Source: Acidiphilium multivorum AIU301 (GTDB taxonomy: Bacteria; Pseudomonadota; Alphaproteobacteria; Acetobacterales; Acetobacteraceae). From it: a DNA stretch of 64,000 nt. The stretch lies in assembly GCF_000202835.1 (NCBI RefSeq), contig NC_015186.1, positions 2,947,501 through 3,011,500 on the forward strand, read 5' to 3'. This document shows, piece after piece, positions 17,681 to 26,686 of this stretch. Made by a program: the position numbers and the translations under genes. Under the pieces are notes generated by a model. It worked only from the letters and a program-made list of their open reading frames with translations, had not been told where the DNA came from and ran no database searches. Position 1 is the first letter of the stretch. Each line of letters starts with the position of its first letter.

Positions 17681-18655
17681 CTAGCGCGGCGGGGCAACCC
17701 GGTCCAGCGCGGCGAGCAGGGCGGCACGGAACGGGGCGATGCCGCGATAGGCCGCCACAGTTTCGGGCAGCCCGCGCACAGCCTCGGCCAGCGCCGCCGC
17801 GGCGCCCGGCACCGCCATCACCTCGGCCAGCGCCGCCTGCCGGGTGCGGATGGTGAACAGCACAGCCCCGCTCTCCGGCAGCCGGCTCAGAGTCTGGCGT
17901 TCGACCCGCAGATGCAGCCGCGCCGGAGCGGTGCCGGCGGTGACCGCCGGGCCGGGGGCGATATGCGGCTCCGGCTGGAACAGGTCCGATCCGTCATGGA
18001 TCGTCCAGTTGAAGCGCTCGACCAGCCGGCCTGGCGCCAGCGCGGCGATGAACCGCGCCACCGGGCGGTCCAGCCGCTCGGCATAGAGCGGTACCGGGGT
18101 ATGGATGGCGGCAAGGTCGCGGCCCAGCTTGTCCGCCAGCCGCCAGCGCGAGGGAAAGCACAGCACCGCCGCCGTGAGCGTCGCCGTCGCCGGGTCGAGC
18201 AGGCAGAGATCCTCCTGCACCAGCCTTCCGGCGAGTTCGAGCGGGTCGCATTCCGGCGCCGCAAGGTTCCACCGCTCGCCGGTGAGGCGGTTTTCCAGCA
18301 TCGCGCCGGCCTGGGCGAACCAGGGCGCACGATCGGCGAGCAGGTGGCCGGCCACCAGGAGCAATGTCTCGCGCCGCGCCGCCTCGCTGCCCGGCAGCGC
18401 GGCGAACACCTCGGCCCGGCGCAGGCCGAGCAGCGCCCGGCGCTCCGCCATCTGCGCCGGGTAGTCGGCGCCGAAGGCGGTCAGTTCCGCGGGCGGACGG
18501 GCGATCAGCCCCATCGCCGGCCGGTAGGGGCCGGGCGCGAAGGGCAGCCAGAGCGGCGAGGCAGGCAGCGCCGGCGGCGGGGCGGTCAGCAATCGTTGCC
18601 GCGCAAGGTGAAGGATTTCACCATGCCGCCCTCGAGCGCGAAGGTGACGGTGCAT
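17681..18655 (-). CDS. Heme-dependent oxidative N-demethylase-like protein (DUF3445)
   Basis: Matches the DUF3445/HODM family, whose characterised member couples heme chemistry to oxidative N-demethylation of dimethylamine. Recognisable blocks are ALPASPLWLPFAPGPYRPAM, LQ/VQEDLCLLDP, the segment CFPSRWRLADKLG and VERFNWTIHDGSDLFQP. The start is unclear: ATG at 18655 would overlap the lipoprotein gene by 70 bases; a TTG at 18592 or CTG at 18589 overlapping its stop would begin LLTAPPPALP, close to the first conserved block. No good ribosome binding site favours either. No reductase subunits are adjacent. Confidence 0.72.
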   Translation of the reverse strand: MHRHLRARGRHGEILHLARQRLLTAPPPALPASPLWLPFAPGPYRPAMGLIARPPAELTAFGADYPAQMAERRALLGLRRAEVFAALPGSEAARRETLLLVAGHLLADRAPWFAQAGAMLENRLTGERWNLAAPECDPLELAGRLVQEDLCLLDPATATLTAAVLCFPSRWRLADKLGRDLAAIHTPVPLYAERLDRPVARFIAALAPGRLVERFNWTIHDGSDLFQPEPHIAPGPAVTAGTAPARLHLRVERQTLSRLPESGAVLFTIRTRQAALAEVMAVPGAAAALAEAVRGLPETVAAYRGIAPFRAALLAALDRVAPPR

Positions 18656-18942
18656 TGCCGCGTATAGGTATCGGGCTGGAAAAACGGGCCGTAATAGGGG
18701 CCGTAGAAGCCCGGATAGGGCGGCACGAAGCCCGGCTGGTAGGAATACGACCGCTCGACATAGGCGAAATAGGTCTTGCCATCGACCGTGATCTTGCGGT
18801 CCGGCACGCCGAGTGCGGCCACCAGCGCCGATTCCGGCCGCCCGACATAGGCCGACATCCGCTCGGCAAGGCTTGGCCCCACCGCGCAGCCGGCCAGAAC
18901 CAGGGCCACGACCGGCGCAGCCAGAACAAGCTTCCTTCGCAT
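18586..18942 (-). CDS. Small outer-membrane-type lipoprotein, hypothetical
   Basis: 118 aa with signal peptide and lipobox LVLAGC (Cys19). The body has a BamE/SmpA-like start (MSAYVGRPESALVAALGVPD) with a predicted beta structure, a proline/tyrosine/glycine-rich stretch (PPYPGFYGPYYGPF) and a conserved-looking disulfide pair, Cys in TRQCTVTF and the terminal Cys. No certain family. It precedes the HODM-like gene on the same strand and overlaps it slightly. Confidence 0.7.
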   Translation of the reverse strand: MRRKLVLAAPVVALVLAGCAVGPSLAERMSAYVGRPESALVAALGVPDRKITVDGKTYFAYVERSYSYQPGFVPPYPGFYGPYYGPFFQPDTYTRQCTVTFALEGGMVKSFTLRGNDC

Positions 18943-19017
18943 CGCACGCTCCTCGTCTCCGGGCCTTGGCCCGTTGGTGATGTGGAATGTCTACAGTGGG
19001 TCCGTTTCCGGCTTATA

Positions 19018-20007
19018 TCAGAGCCATAACACATCGGTGATGCGCGCGGCGCCGGCGGCGATCATCGCCAGGCGGTCGAACCCCAGGGCAATCCCCGCGC
19101 AATCCGGCATCCGCCCCACCGCCGCCACGAAATCTTCATCGAGCGGCCAGTCCTCGCGGCCATAGAGCGCGTGCCGCCGCGCCCGGTCGGCCTCGAAGCG
19201 GGCCCGCTGCTCGACCGGATCGGTCAGCTCGGCGAAGGCGTTGGCAAGCTCCATCCCGCACACATACAGCTCGAAGCGCTCGGCGACGCGCGGATCGTCC
19301 GCCCGCCGCCGCGCGAGGGCGGCGAGCGGCGCCGGCCAGTCGGTCAGGAAGGTCGGATTTTGGCGACCGAGATGCGGTTCGATCCGCCCGAGCATGAGGC
19401 GGAAGAACAGGTCCTCCCAGTCCTCGCCGTCGCGGCGCGCCACCCCGGCATCGGCGGCCAGCCGGTCGGCATCGCCGACGCTCGCCAGCACATCGACACC
19501 GCAATGGCGCGCGAAGGCCTCGGCGACGCTCAGCACCTCGATCGCGGCAAGATCGGTCGTCACCCCCCGGCACGTCACGACCGGCGGCAGCACGGCGCGG
19601 AGGAGCTGCGTCGTCTCCTCGATCATGGAGGAAAAATCGGCCCCCGGGCGATACCATTCGAGCATGGTGAATTCGGGCGCATGCGTGTCCGACCCCTCAT
19701 GGTCGCGCCAGACCCGGGCGAGCTGGAACATCCGCCCGGCGCCGCCGGCGAGCAGCTTCTTCATCGCGAATTCGGGGCTGGTATGCAGCCATTTCCGCGC
19801 CGCCGCGCCATCCGGCGCATGCACAATGGTCGACAGGGCGGCGAGATGCACCTCCTCGCCCGGCGCGGGGACGAGGCAGGGCGTCTCCACCTCGATATAT
19901 CCGCGGGCGGTGAAGAAGGCGCGCGTCGCCTGCGCGAGCAGCCCGCGCCGCCGCAGGAAGGGCAGCCGGGCGGCGAGGCGGTCGGGGTCCCATGCTTGTC
20001 TGGCCAT
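19018..20007 (-). CDS. epmA: Elongation factor P lysine lysyltransferase
   Basis: EpmA (PoxA/GenX/YjeA) attaches (R)-beta-lysine to a conserved lysine of elongation factor P. It is 329 aa from the ATG at 20007, close to E. coli EpmA (325 aa), and is a class II LysRS core without an anticodon-binding domain. Motif 2 reads FQLARVWRDHEGSDTHAPEF and motif 3 GIALGFDRLAMI. EIETPCL-like sequence (IEVETPCLVP) is also typical. The gene is divergent from epmB with only 23 bases between start codons, so the two EF-P modification genes sit head to head. Confidence 0.92.
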   Translation of the reverse strand: MARQAWDPDRLAARLPFLRRRGLLAQATRAFFTARGYIEVETPCLVPAPGEEVHLAALSTIVHAPDGAAARKWLHTSPEFAMKKLLAGGAGRMFQLARVWRDHEGSDTHAPEFTMLEWYRPGADFSSMIEETTQLLRAVLPPVVTCRGVTTDLAAIEVLSVAEAFARHCGVDVLASVGDADRLAADAGVARRDGEDWEDLFFRLMLGRIEPHLGRQNPTFLTDWPAPLAALARRRADDPRVAERFELYVCGMELANAFAELTDPVEQRARFEADRARRHALYGREDWPLDEDFVAAVGRMPDCAGIALGFDRLAMIAAGAARITDVLWL

Positions 20008-20030
20008 GCGCCGCAGGATAGCACCGCCGC

Positions 20031-21008
20031 ATGGCCACTCCCACGCTCCGCACCGCAGACCAGCTGATCGAGGCCGGGCTCGCCCCGCCCGCCGCCCGCG
20101 CGGGGCTCGAGGCCGTCGCCGCGCGCTACGCCACCGCGATCCCGGCACCGCTCGCCGCCCTGATCGGTGATCCGGCGGACCCGATCGGCCTTCAGTTCAT
20201 CCCCGACCCCGCCGAGCTCGAAACCGCCCCCCACGAGCGCGCCGACCCGATCGGCGACGACGCGCTCTCCCCGGTGCCCGGCATCGTCCACCGCTACCCC
20301 GACCGCGCGCTGCTCAAGCCCACCCTTGCCTGCCCGGTCTATTGCCGGTTCTGCTTCCGCCGCGAGCATGTCGGCCCGGAGGGTGGCGTGCTGTCCGAAG
20401 CAGAGCTCGAGGCGGCGTTCCGCTGGCTCGCGGATCACGATGCGGTGAGCGAGGTAATCCTGACCGGCGGCGACCCGCTCATCCTCTCGCCCCGCCGCCT
20501 TGGCGCGATCTTCGCCCGGCTGCGCGCGATCCCGCATATAAGCCGGCTGCGGCTGCACACCCGCGTGCCGTTGGCCGATCCGGCGCGGATCACGCCGGCG
20601 CTGCTCGCGGCGCTCGATCTCGACCCGCCGCTCTTCCTCGTGCTGCACGCCAACCACGCGCGCGAATTCGGCGCCGAGGCCCGCGCCGGGCTGAGGGCGC
20701 TGCGCCGCGCCGGGATTCCGCTGCTCGGCCAGTCGGTGCTGCTGCGCGGCGTCAACGATTCGGCGGACACGCTGCGCGCCCTGTTCGAGACCATGCTCGA
20801 ATGCGGCGTGAAACCATATTACCTGCACCAGCTCGACCCCGCCCCCGGCACCGCCCGCTTCCACGTGCCGATCACCGAGGGGCGGGCGCTGATCGCCGCC
20901 CTGCGCGGCACGATTTCCGGCCATGCCCTGCCGACCTATATCCTCGATTCGCCCGCCGGAAAGACCACGCTCGAACCCTCGCCGGTTTCCCTTTCCGCCG
21001 GCCTGTGA
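20031..21008 (+). CDS. epmB: EF-P (R)-beta-lysylation protein, lysine 2,3-aminomutase
   Basis: EpmB (YjeK) is a radical SAM enzyme that isomerises alpha-lysine to (R)-beta-lysine for EpmA. The 325 aa protein has the radical SAM cluster motif CPVYCRFCF with C101, C105 and C108, and the PLP lysine in the C-terminal part (SPAGKTTLEP). LTGGDPL and QSVLLRGVNDS are conserved in aminomutases. Short length and the partnership with epmA distinguish it from catabolic lysine 2,3-aminomutase. efp itself is not in the window. Confidence 0.9.
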   Translation: MATPTLRTADQLIEAGLAPPAARAGLEAVAARYATAIPAPLAALIGDPADPIGLQFIPDPAELETAPHERADPIGDDALSPVPGIVHRYPDRALLKPTLACPVYCRFCFRREHVGPEGGVLSEAELEAAFRWLADHDAVSEVILTGGDPLILSPRRLGAIFARLRAIPHISRLRLHTRVPLADPARITPALLAALDLDPPLFLVLHANHAREFGAEARAGLRALRRAGIPLLGQSVLLRGVNDSADTLRALFETMLECGVKPYYLHQLDPAPGTARFHVPITEGRALIAALRGTISGHALPTYILDSPAGKTTLEPSPVSLSAGL

Positions 21009-21020
21009 TAGGCGCGCATC

Positions 21021-21470
21021 ATGCCTGTACCGCTGATCGCCGTGCTGAACGGCCCGAACCTGAACATGCTGGGGCTGCGCGAGCCGGAAATCTACGGCAT
21101 CCAGACCCTTGACGATCTCGAGGCGCTCTGCGCCGAGGCGGCCGAGGAGCTGGGCCTCGCCATCGATTTCCGCCAGACCAACGGCGAAGGCGAGCTGATC
21201 ACCTGGGTGCAGGAATGCCGCGGCCGCGCCGCCGGCATCATCATCAACCCGGCGGGCTACTCGCACACCTCGATCGCGCTGATGGACGCGCTGCACGCGG
21301 TCGACCTGCCGGTCATCGAGGTGCATCTGTCCAACATCCATCAGCGCGAGGCGTTCCGCCATCATTCATACGTATCGCAGGCCGCGCGCGGCGTGATCTG
21401 CGGCCTTGGTTTCACCGGCTACCGGCTGGCGCTTCAGGCGATCGCCGAGATTGTGGAGCAGGAAGCATGA
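21021..21470 (+). CDS. aroQ: Type II 3-dehydroquinate dehydratase
   Basis: Third step of the shikimate pathway, 149 aa, dodecameric in characterised members. Visible active-site blocks are [17 protein letters not shown] with Arg20 and catalytic Tyr25, [12 protein letters not shown], and [16 protein letters not shown] including the conserved histidine and arginine. It follows epmB by 12 bases and overlaps accB by four bases (ATGA), forming the common aroQ-accB-accC arrangement. Confidence 0.95.
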   Translation: MPVPLIAVLNGPNLNMLGLREPEIYGIQTLDDLEALCAEAAEELGLAIDFRQTNGEGELITWVQECRGRAAGIIINPAGYSHTSIALMDALHAVDLPVIEVHLSNIHQREAFRHHSYVSQAARGVICGLGFTGYRLALQAIAEIVEQEA

Positions 21471-21949
21471 GTCTCTCCTTCGACCCCGAGGTGCTGCGCG
21501 CACTCGCCGCCCTTCTCAAGGACGGCGACCTGGCCGAGATCGAGCTTGAGGAAGGCGACCGGCGGCTGCGCCTGGCCCGCGCCAGCGCGCAGGCGGCACA
21601 GTTCGTCGCCGCGCCCGCCTATCCCGCGCCGCCCTACGCGATGCCGCAGGCCGCCCCGGCGCCAGTGCCGGCCGCCGCGGCGCCCGAGGCCGCCCCCGCC
21701 ACCGCGGCGAGCCATCCGGGCACGGTGAAGTCGCCGATGGTCGGCGTCGCCTACCTCTCGCCGGAGCCGGGGGCGGCACCGTTCATCAGCGTCGGCTCGA
21801 CGGTCGAGGCCGGGCAGACGCTGCTGCTGATCGAGGCGATGAAGACCTTCAACCAGATCAAGGCGCCGCGCGCCGGCACCGTGAAGTCCATCCTCGTCGC
21901 CTCCGGCCAGCCGGTCGAATACGACGAACCGCTCGTCATCGTCGAATAA
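21467..21949 (+). CDS. accB: Biotin carboxyl carrier protein of acetyl-CoA carboxylase
   Basis: 160 aa carrier subunit. The N-terminal part (about 1-40) is conserved, followed by an alanine/proline-rich linker (about 45-85) and the biotinyl domain, with biotinylated Lys126 in the motif EAMKTFN. The ATG at 21467 overlaps the aroQ stop by four bases; the same frame is open further upstream but antisense features of aroQ make that meaningless. It pairs with accC downstream in the first half-reaction of fatty acid synthesis. Confidence 0.96.
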   Translation: MSLSFDPEVLRALAALLKDGDLAEIELEEGDRRLRLARASAQAAQFVAAPAYPAPPYAMPQAAPAPVPAAAAPEAAPATAASHPGTVKSPMVGVAYLSPEPGAAPFISVGSTVEAGQTLLLIEAMKTFNQIKAPRAGTVKSILVASGQPVEYDEPLVIVE

Positions 21950-21956
21950 ACGGCCG

Positions 21957-23303
21957 GTGCCCGTGTTCTCGAAGATCCTGATCGCCAACCGGGGCGAAAT
22001 CGCGCTCCGGGTCCAGCGCGCCTGCCGCGAGATGGGCATCGCCACCGTCGCGGTGCATTCCACCGCCGATGCCGATGCGATGCATGTGCGCCTGGCCGAT
22101 GAAAGTGTCTGCATCGGCCCCCCCGCCGCGCGCGACTCCTACCTCAACATGCCGGCGCTGATCAGTGCCGCGCTGATCACCGGGGCGGAGGCGGTGCATC
22201 CCGGCTACGGCTTCCTCTCCGAGAACGCCGATTTCGCCGAGATGGTGGAAGCCCATGGCCTCGCCTTCATCGGCCCCTCGCCCACCCATATCCGCATGAT
22301 GGGCGACAAGATCACCGCCAAGACGACGATGGCGGATCTCGGTGTGCCGCTCGTCCCCGGCTCGGACGGCGAGGTGCCGGATGTCGAGGCGGCGAAGCGC
22401 GTCGCCGCGGAAATCGGCTGCCCGGTGCTGATCAAGGCCGCGGCCGGCGGCGGCGGGCGCGGCATGAAGGTCGCCCGCACCCTTGAAGAGGTCGAGGAAG
22501 CCTTCCGCACCGCCCGCGCCGAAGCCGGTGCGGCCTTCGGCAACAACGCCGTCTATATCGAGAAATATCTCGACCGGCCGCGCCACGTCGAGCTTCAGGT
22601 GCTGGGCGACAATCACGGCAACGTGGTGCATTTCGGCGAGCGCGACTGCTCGCTGCAGCGCCGCCACCAGAAGCTGCTGGAAGAGGCGGGTTCGCCCGGC
22701 ATCACCCGCGAGGAGCGCGACCGGCTCGGCGAGATCGCCACCGCGGCGCTGACGAAGTTTGGCTACCGCAACGCCGGCACGCTCGAATTCCTGTATCAGG
22801 ACGGTCAGTTCGCCTTCATCGAGATGAACACGCGCCTGCAGGTCGAGCATCCGGTCACCGAAATGGTCACCGGCGTCGATCTCGTGCGCGAGCAGATCCG
22901 CATCGCCGCCGGCGAGACGCTCGGCTACGGCCAGGCCGACATCTCGTTCAACGGCCACGCCATCGAATGCCGCATCACCGCCGAGGATCCGGAAACCTTC
23001 GCCCCCTCGCCGGGCAAGGTCGAGGTGTTCCACGCCCCCGGCGGCCTCGGCGTGCGGCTCGATTCAGCGATCTATGCCGGCTATCGCGTGCCCTCCCATT
23101 ACGACAGCCTGGTCGCCAAGCTGATCGTGCATGGGCGCAGCCGGGCCGAAGCCATCGCCCGGATGCGCCGCGCGCTCGAGGAATTCGCCCTTTCAGGCAT
23201 CAGGACGACGATCCCGCTGCACCTGCGTATCCTCGACGACCCCGGTTTCCGCTCCGGTGAATACACGATCCACTGGCTCGAGAACTTCGTCGCCCGTCGC
23301 TGA
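21957..23303 (+). CDS. accC: Biotin carboxylase of acetyl-CoA carboxylase
   Basis: 448 aa ATP-grasp enzyme that carboxylates biotin on AccB. Conserved blocks are [28 protein letters not shown] (glycine-rich loop), [20 protein letters not shown] and [20 protein letters not shown]. Translation starts at a GTG, either 21957 or the in-frame GTG at 21963 that would give the usual [12 protein letters not shown]-terminus. It lies seven bases after the accB stop. Confidence 0.96.
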   Translation: MPVFSKILIANRGEIALRVQRACREMGIATVAVHSTADADAMHVRLADESVCIGPPAARDSYLNMPALISAALITGAEAVHPGYGFLSENADFAEMVEAHGLAFIGPSPTHIRMMGDKITAKTTMADLGVPLVPGSDGEVPDVEAAKRVAAEIGCPVLIKAAAGGGGRGMKVARTLEEVEEAFRTARAEAGAAFGNNAVYIEKYLDRPRHVELQVLGDNHGNVVHFGERDCSLQRRHQKLLEEAGSPGITREERDRLGEIATAALTKFGYRNAGTLEFLYQDGQFAFIEMNTRLQVEHPVTEMVTGVDLVREQIRIAAGETLGYGQADISFNGHAIECRITAEDPETFAPSPGKVEVFHAPGGLGVRLDSAIYAGYRVPSHYDSLVAKLIVHGRSRAEAIARMRRALEEFALSGIRTTIPLHLRILDDPGFRSGEYTIHWLENFVARR

Positions 23304-23314
23304 GTACCGCCGCC

Positions 23315-24115
23315 TCAGGACGCGGCAACGGCCGGCATCGCCAGGGGTGCCGCACGCGCCGCCAAGGATTCGAGGGCAGAGAACACCGAAAGCCGCGCTG
23401 GTTCGCCCGCCATCAGCGCCTGATGCGTCGGGTCGCCGGCCGCCATCCCGGCCATGAACGGAACGGTATGCTGCGCCACGGCATACTGGTCTCTGAACAG
23501 CCCCATCAGCCCGGTCTGGAAGGTCAGTCCCGGATAGGGCCGCGGCCGCTCCAGCACGCGAAAACCGCAGCGGCGATACATCGGCATGTGATGCGCGCGC
23601 ACCGCGTTCAGCACGGCATCGACGTCGTGATGCAACCCGATATAGCCCGCCGCGCGGAAGGCGGCGAACAGCACCTCGACATCGTTCGCCGCATCGGCCG
23701 CCCGCGCGAGCTTGCCAAGCTCGATCGCGCTGCCCGCGGTGCCGGGCCGGCGTTCGGCCGCGACGACCGCCCGGATCTCCGTCTCGAAGATCTCCATGGC
23801 CTGGGTCCGATGAAACACCGGATCAGGGTGGCCCGGATCGAACAGCGCGACGCGGATCGTCGCCGCCGGCGTTCCGTTGCGGAATACCAGGATCGTGGAG
23901 TAATTCGGCCTCGTATCATATTCGTCACTGAACAGGCCATCCGGCCGTTCGCCGACAAAGCCGTATTCACGGTAGGCGTCGTAGCGCATGCCGTAGGCCA
24001 GGCGCGCCTGCTGCGGCGACGTGACCAGCTGTGCCTCGATGATATTGCCGGTCTCGCGCAGCCGCTTCACGCCCGTGCGCGGCTCGACATCGGTATCCAA
24101 GGGGGAATACACCAT
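23315..24115 (-). CDS. FeeM-like N-acyl amino acid synthase (GNAT fold), putative
   Basis: 266 aa protein resembling the FeeM/autoinducer-synthase-like acyltransferase group, which makes N-acyl amino acids from acyl-ACP. Typical blocks are RYDAYREYGFV, RPNYSTILVFRNGTPAATIRVALFD, ELGKLARA and a C-terminal MYRRCGFRVLERPRPYPG. The start ATG at 24115 is preceded by GGTGGAG; an upstream in-frame ATG at 24178 lies in the AT-rich promoter region. It converges on accC and is divergent from the GGDEF-EAL gene. The product is not known; a plain GNAT of other substrate is possible. Confidence 0.6.
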   Translation of the reverse strand: MVYSPLDTDVEPRTGVKRLRETGNIIEAQLVTSPQQARLAYGMRYDAYREYGFVGERPDGLFSDEYDTRPNYSTILVFRNGTPAATIRVALFDPGHPDPVFHRTQAMEIFETEIRAVVAAERRPGTAGSAIELGKLARAADAANDVEVLFAAFRAAGYIGLHHDVDAVLNAVRAHHMPMYRRCGFRVLERPRPYPGLTFQTGLMGLFRDQYAVAQHTVPFMAGMAAGDPTHQALMAGEPARLSVFSALESLAARAAPLAMPAVAAS

Positions 24116-24216
24116 TTTGGTCTCCACCGAAAGTTGTTCGCGTTTGCAATTTAACCGATCTGCTTTAAGATTTAACAAATCATTTCAACCTATAGTGGTT
24201 TGCAAGTTGTCGGAAG
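24116..24216. promoter_or_regulatory. AT-rich divergent promoter region
   Basis: A 101-base stretch between the divergent FeeM-like and GGDEF-EAL genes that is clearly richer in A and T than its surroundings (for example TTTAAGATTTAACAAATC). It should carry promoters for both genes. No palindrome or known operator was recognised. Confidence 0.5.
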
Positions 24217-26589
24217 ATGGATTTTGAATTTGATCATTTTCCATTCGCTGTCGCAAAGAAACTGAAATTGAGACAGTCAGGCCAGACTACCCTCGATCTG
24301 TTGCCGCAAACACGACGTCAGATCGACATATCGCTACTGGACATGAGAACCGCGCTGGTCCCCCGGATGGTGGTCACAGGCGGGCTCGTCTCGGGTGCGT
24401 TGTGCTGGAGCTTCTGGAACCGGCTGCATGGCGCGCCGTTGCTGACCGGGGGCTTCGCCGGCCTGTTCACCGGCTACGTCCTGCTCTCGATCTCCGCGAT
24501 TCTCTGGGCCCGCCGACCGGCGGACGTGCGGCCCGTCGTTTTCAAGCTCGCCTTTTCCGGCCTGGCCCTCATGATCGGCATATTCTGGTCGTTCATCCTG
24601 ATCGGCGGGCTGCACCATGCCGATCCGGTGCAGACGAGCATGCTCTACGCGGTCGCGATCGGGCTGATGTCGACCTCGGCCTTCTCGGGCCCAGCACTCT
24701 ACGCCCTCGCCCTCTGGACACCGGTGACGATCGGCTCCGTCATCGCCATCATGGCGGACTCGGCAATCCCCCCGGCCGCGACGCTGATCGGTCTCGCGAG
24801 CTACGCCTTCCTCACCTTCTCGACCATCCTCTACGTCAACGCCAACACGATGGAGCGCGAGTTGCGCCGCCTCGAGGCCGAGCGCCAGAGCGAGGTGATC
24901 AACCTCCTCCTCCGCGATTTCGAGGAGGGGGCGAGCGACTTCCTCTGGGAGACCGATGCCTCGCTGACGCTGATCCGCCCCTCGCTGCGCTTCGCCGAGG
25001 TCGCGCGTTCGACGCCGGCGGAACTCGCCAGCATGTCGATCATCCGCTTTCTCGTCGAACACGGCCGAGCCGGGCCGGATCATTCGTGCAACGCCGCGGT
25101 CGGCAACCTGATCCACCGGATCGGGCGGCGGGAAACCTTCAATGAACCCCGGACCCCGCTGCATTTCAGCAACGAGGAGCGGTGCTGGTCGATTGCCGGC
25201 AAGCCGGTGTTCGACCGCGAAGGGGTCTTCATCGGCTATCGCGGCGTCGGGTCCGACGTCACCGCCCACCGCCTGGCCGAACGCAAGATCGCCCACATCG
25301 CCAGCCACGACAGCCTGACCGGCCTCGGCAACCGCATGAGTTTCGACGAGGCGCTGCAGGCGGCCTGCTCGGGGCCGGTCGGTGTCGGCACCGGGCTGAT
25401 CTGTCTCGACCTCGACCATTTCAAGTCGGTGAACGACCGTTTCGGCCACAAGACCGGCGACGAACTGCTGCATGCGGTCGCCCGCCGCATCCTGTCATGC
25501 GTGCGCAGCCATGATCGCTGCTTCCGCCTCGGCGGCGACGAATTCGCGATCCTCCTGCCCGATGCGACGATCGCCGATGCCGAGGCGGTCACCGGCCGTA
25601 TCATCGATCGGCTGGCCGATCCCTTTCGCCTCGCCGACGTCACGGTGGCGATCGGCTCCTGCGCCGGCATCGCGATGATCACCCGCCCCGGCATCCTGCC
25701 GGAGGATGCCCGCCACGCCGCCGACCTCGCGCTCTACCGCGCCAAGGCGAGCGGCCGCGGCTCCGCCCGCCTGTTCGATCCGGAAAACGACCGGCACACG
25801 ACCCGCCTCCGCCAGATCGATGCCGCGCTGGTGAACGAATTCGAAAAGCAGGTTTTCTTCCTCGAATACCAGCCGATCGTCCGGCTCGACAGCGGCGCGG
25901 TGACCACCGTCGAGGCGCTGGTCCGCTGGAAGCATCCGGAATACGGCATTCTCCCGCCGGACCAGTTCATTCGGGCTTCGGAGCATAACGGCGCCATCAT
26001 TCGCATCGGCGCCTTCGTCATCGAGGCCGCCTGCGCCTACGCCGCCACCCTGCCCGATCACATCGCGGTTGCGGTCAATCTCTCGCCTGTCCAGCTTCAC
26101 GATCCGGCGCTGATCGAGCGGATCGGCGCCGCCCTCGTCCGCCACCGCCTCGGCCCGGGCCGGATCGAGTTCGAACTGACCGAAACCGCGATCCTCGACG
26201 TCTCGCCCGAGACCCGCCGCATCCTTGAGGCGATCACGGCACTCGGTTGCCGCCTCGCGCTCGACGATTTCGGCTCCGGCTATTCCTCGATTTCGACCCT
26301 GTACTATTTCCGCTTCGACCGGCTGAAGATCGACCGTTCCCTGATCAAGGACGCGATGGATGATCCCCGCCGGCGGACCATTCTCTTCCATATCGGCCGC
26401 ATGGCGCGCGATGTCGCCCTCACCATCACCGCCGAGGGCATGGAAACCGATCATCACCGCGTCAGCCTGATCGAACTCGGTTTCGAGGAGGGACAGGGCA
26501 GCCTGTTCGCGATGCCGATGAGCGGCGAGGCCCTGCACGACTGGCTCCGACTCCGCCTCGTCCCCAGCTCGGGCCGCCTGTTCGGCTGA
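24217..26589 (+). CDS. Membrane GGDEF-EAL cyclic-di-GMP protein
   Basis: 790 aa bifunctional protein. Residues about 50-205 form several membrane helices, followed by a PAS-like region (about 225-355). The GGDEF domain has an intact motif LGGDEF near 438-443 and a product-inhibition motif RxxD (RSHD) just before it. The EAL domain has EAL at 566-568 (VEALVRW), NLSP, ELTE, LDDFGSGYSS, KID, EGMET and the QG motif, so the phosphodiesterase residues look complete. It could make, degrade or switch between both for c-di-GMP; the sequence alone does not decide. The input signal is unknown. Confidence 0.88.
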   Translation: MDFEFDHFPFAVAKKLKLRQSGQTTLDLLPQTRRQIDISLLDMRTALVPRMVVTGGLVSGALCWSFWNRLHGAPLLTGGFAGLFTGYVLLSISAILWARRPADVRPVVFKLAFSGLALMIGIFWSFILIGGLHHADPVQTSMLYAVAIGLMSTSAFSGPALYALALWTPVTIGSVIAIMADSAIPPAATLIGLASYAFLTFSTILYVNANTMERELRRLEAERQSEVINLLLRDFEEGASDFLWETDASLTLIRPSLRFAEVARSTPAELASMSIIRFLVEHGRAGPDHSCNAAVGNLIHRIGRRETFNEPRTPLHFSNEERCWSIAGKPVFDREGVFIGYRGVGSDVTAHRLAERKIAHIASHDSLTGLGNRMSFDEALQAACSGPVGVGTGLICLDLDHFKSVNDRFGHKTGDELLHAVARRILSCVRSHDRCFRLGGDEFAILLPDATIADAEAVTGRIIDRLADPFRLADVTVAIGSCAGIAMITRPGILPEDARHAADLALYRAKASGRGSARLFDPENDRHTTRLRQIDAALVNEFEKQVFFLEYQPIVRLDSGAVTTVEALVRWKHPEYGILPPDQFIRASEHNGAIIRIGAFVIEAACAYAATLPDHIAVAVNLSPVQLHDPALIERIGAALVRHRLGPGRIEFELTETAILDVSPETRRILEAITALGCRLALDDFGSGYSSISTLYYFRFDRLKIDRSLIKDAMDDPRRRTILFHIGRMARDVALTITAEGMETDHHRVSLIELGFEEGQGSLFAMPMSGEALHDWLRLRLVPSSGRLFG

Positions 26590-26686
26590 GGCCGACGCCA
26601 TTGTTGCCGAGGCGGATCGTGTTCCGCCGCCGGTTGCATCGCCACCTCCGCCCTCCATGTGAATCGGGCCACGGAAGGAGGACAGG

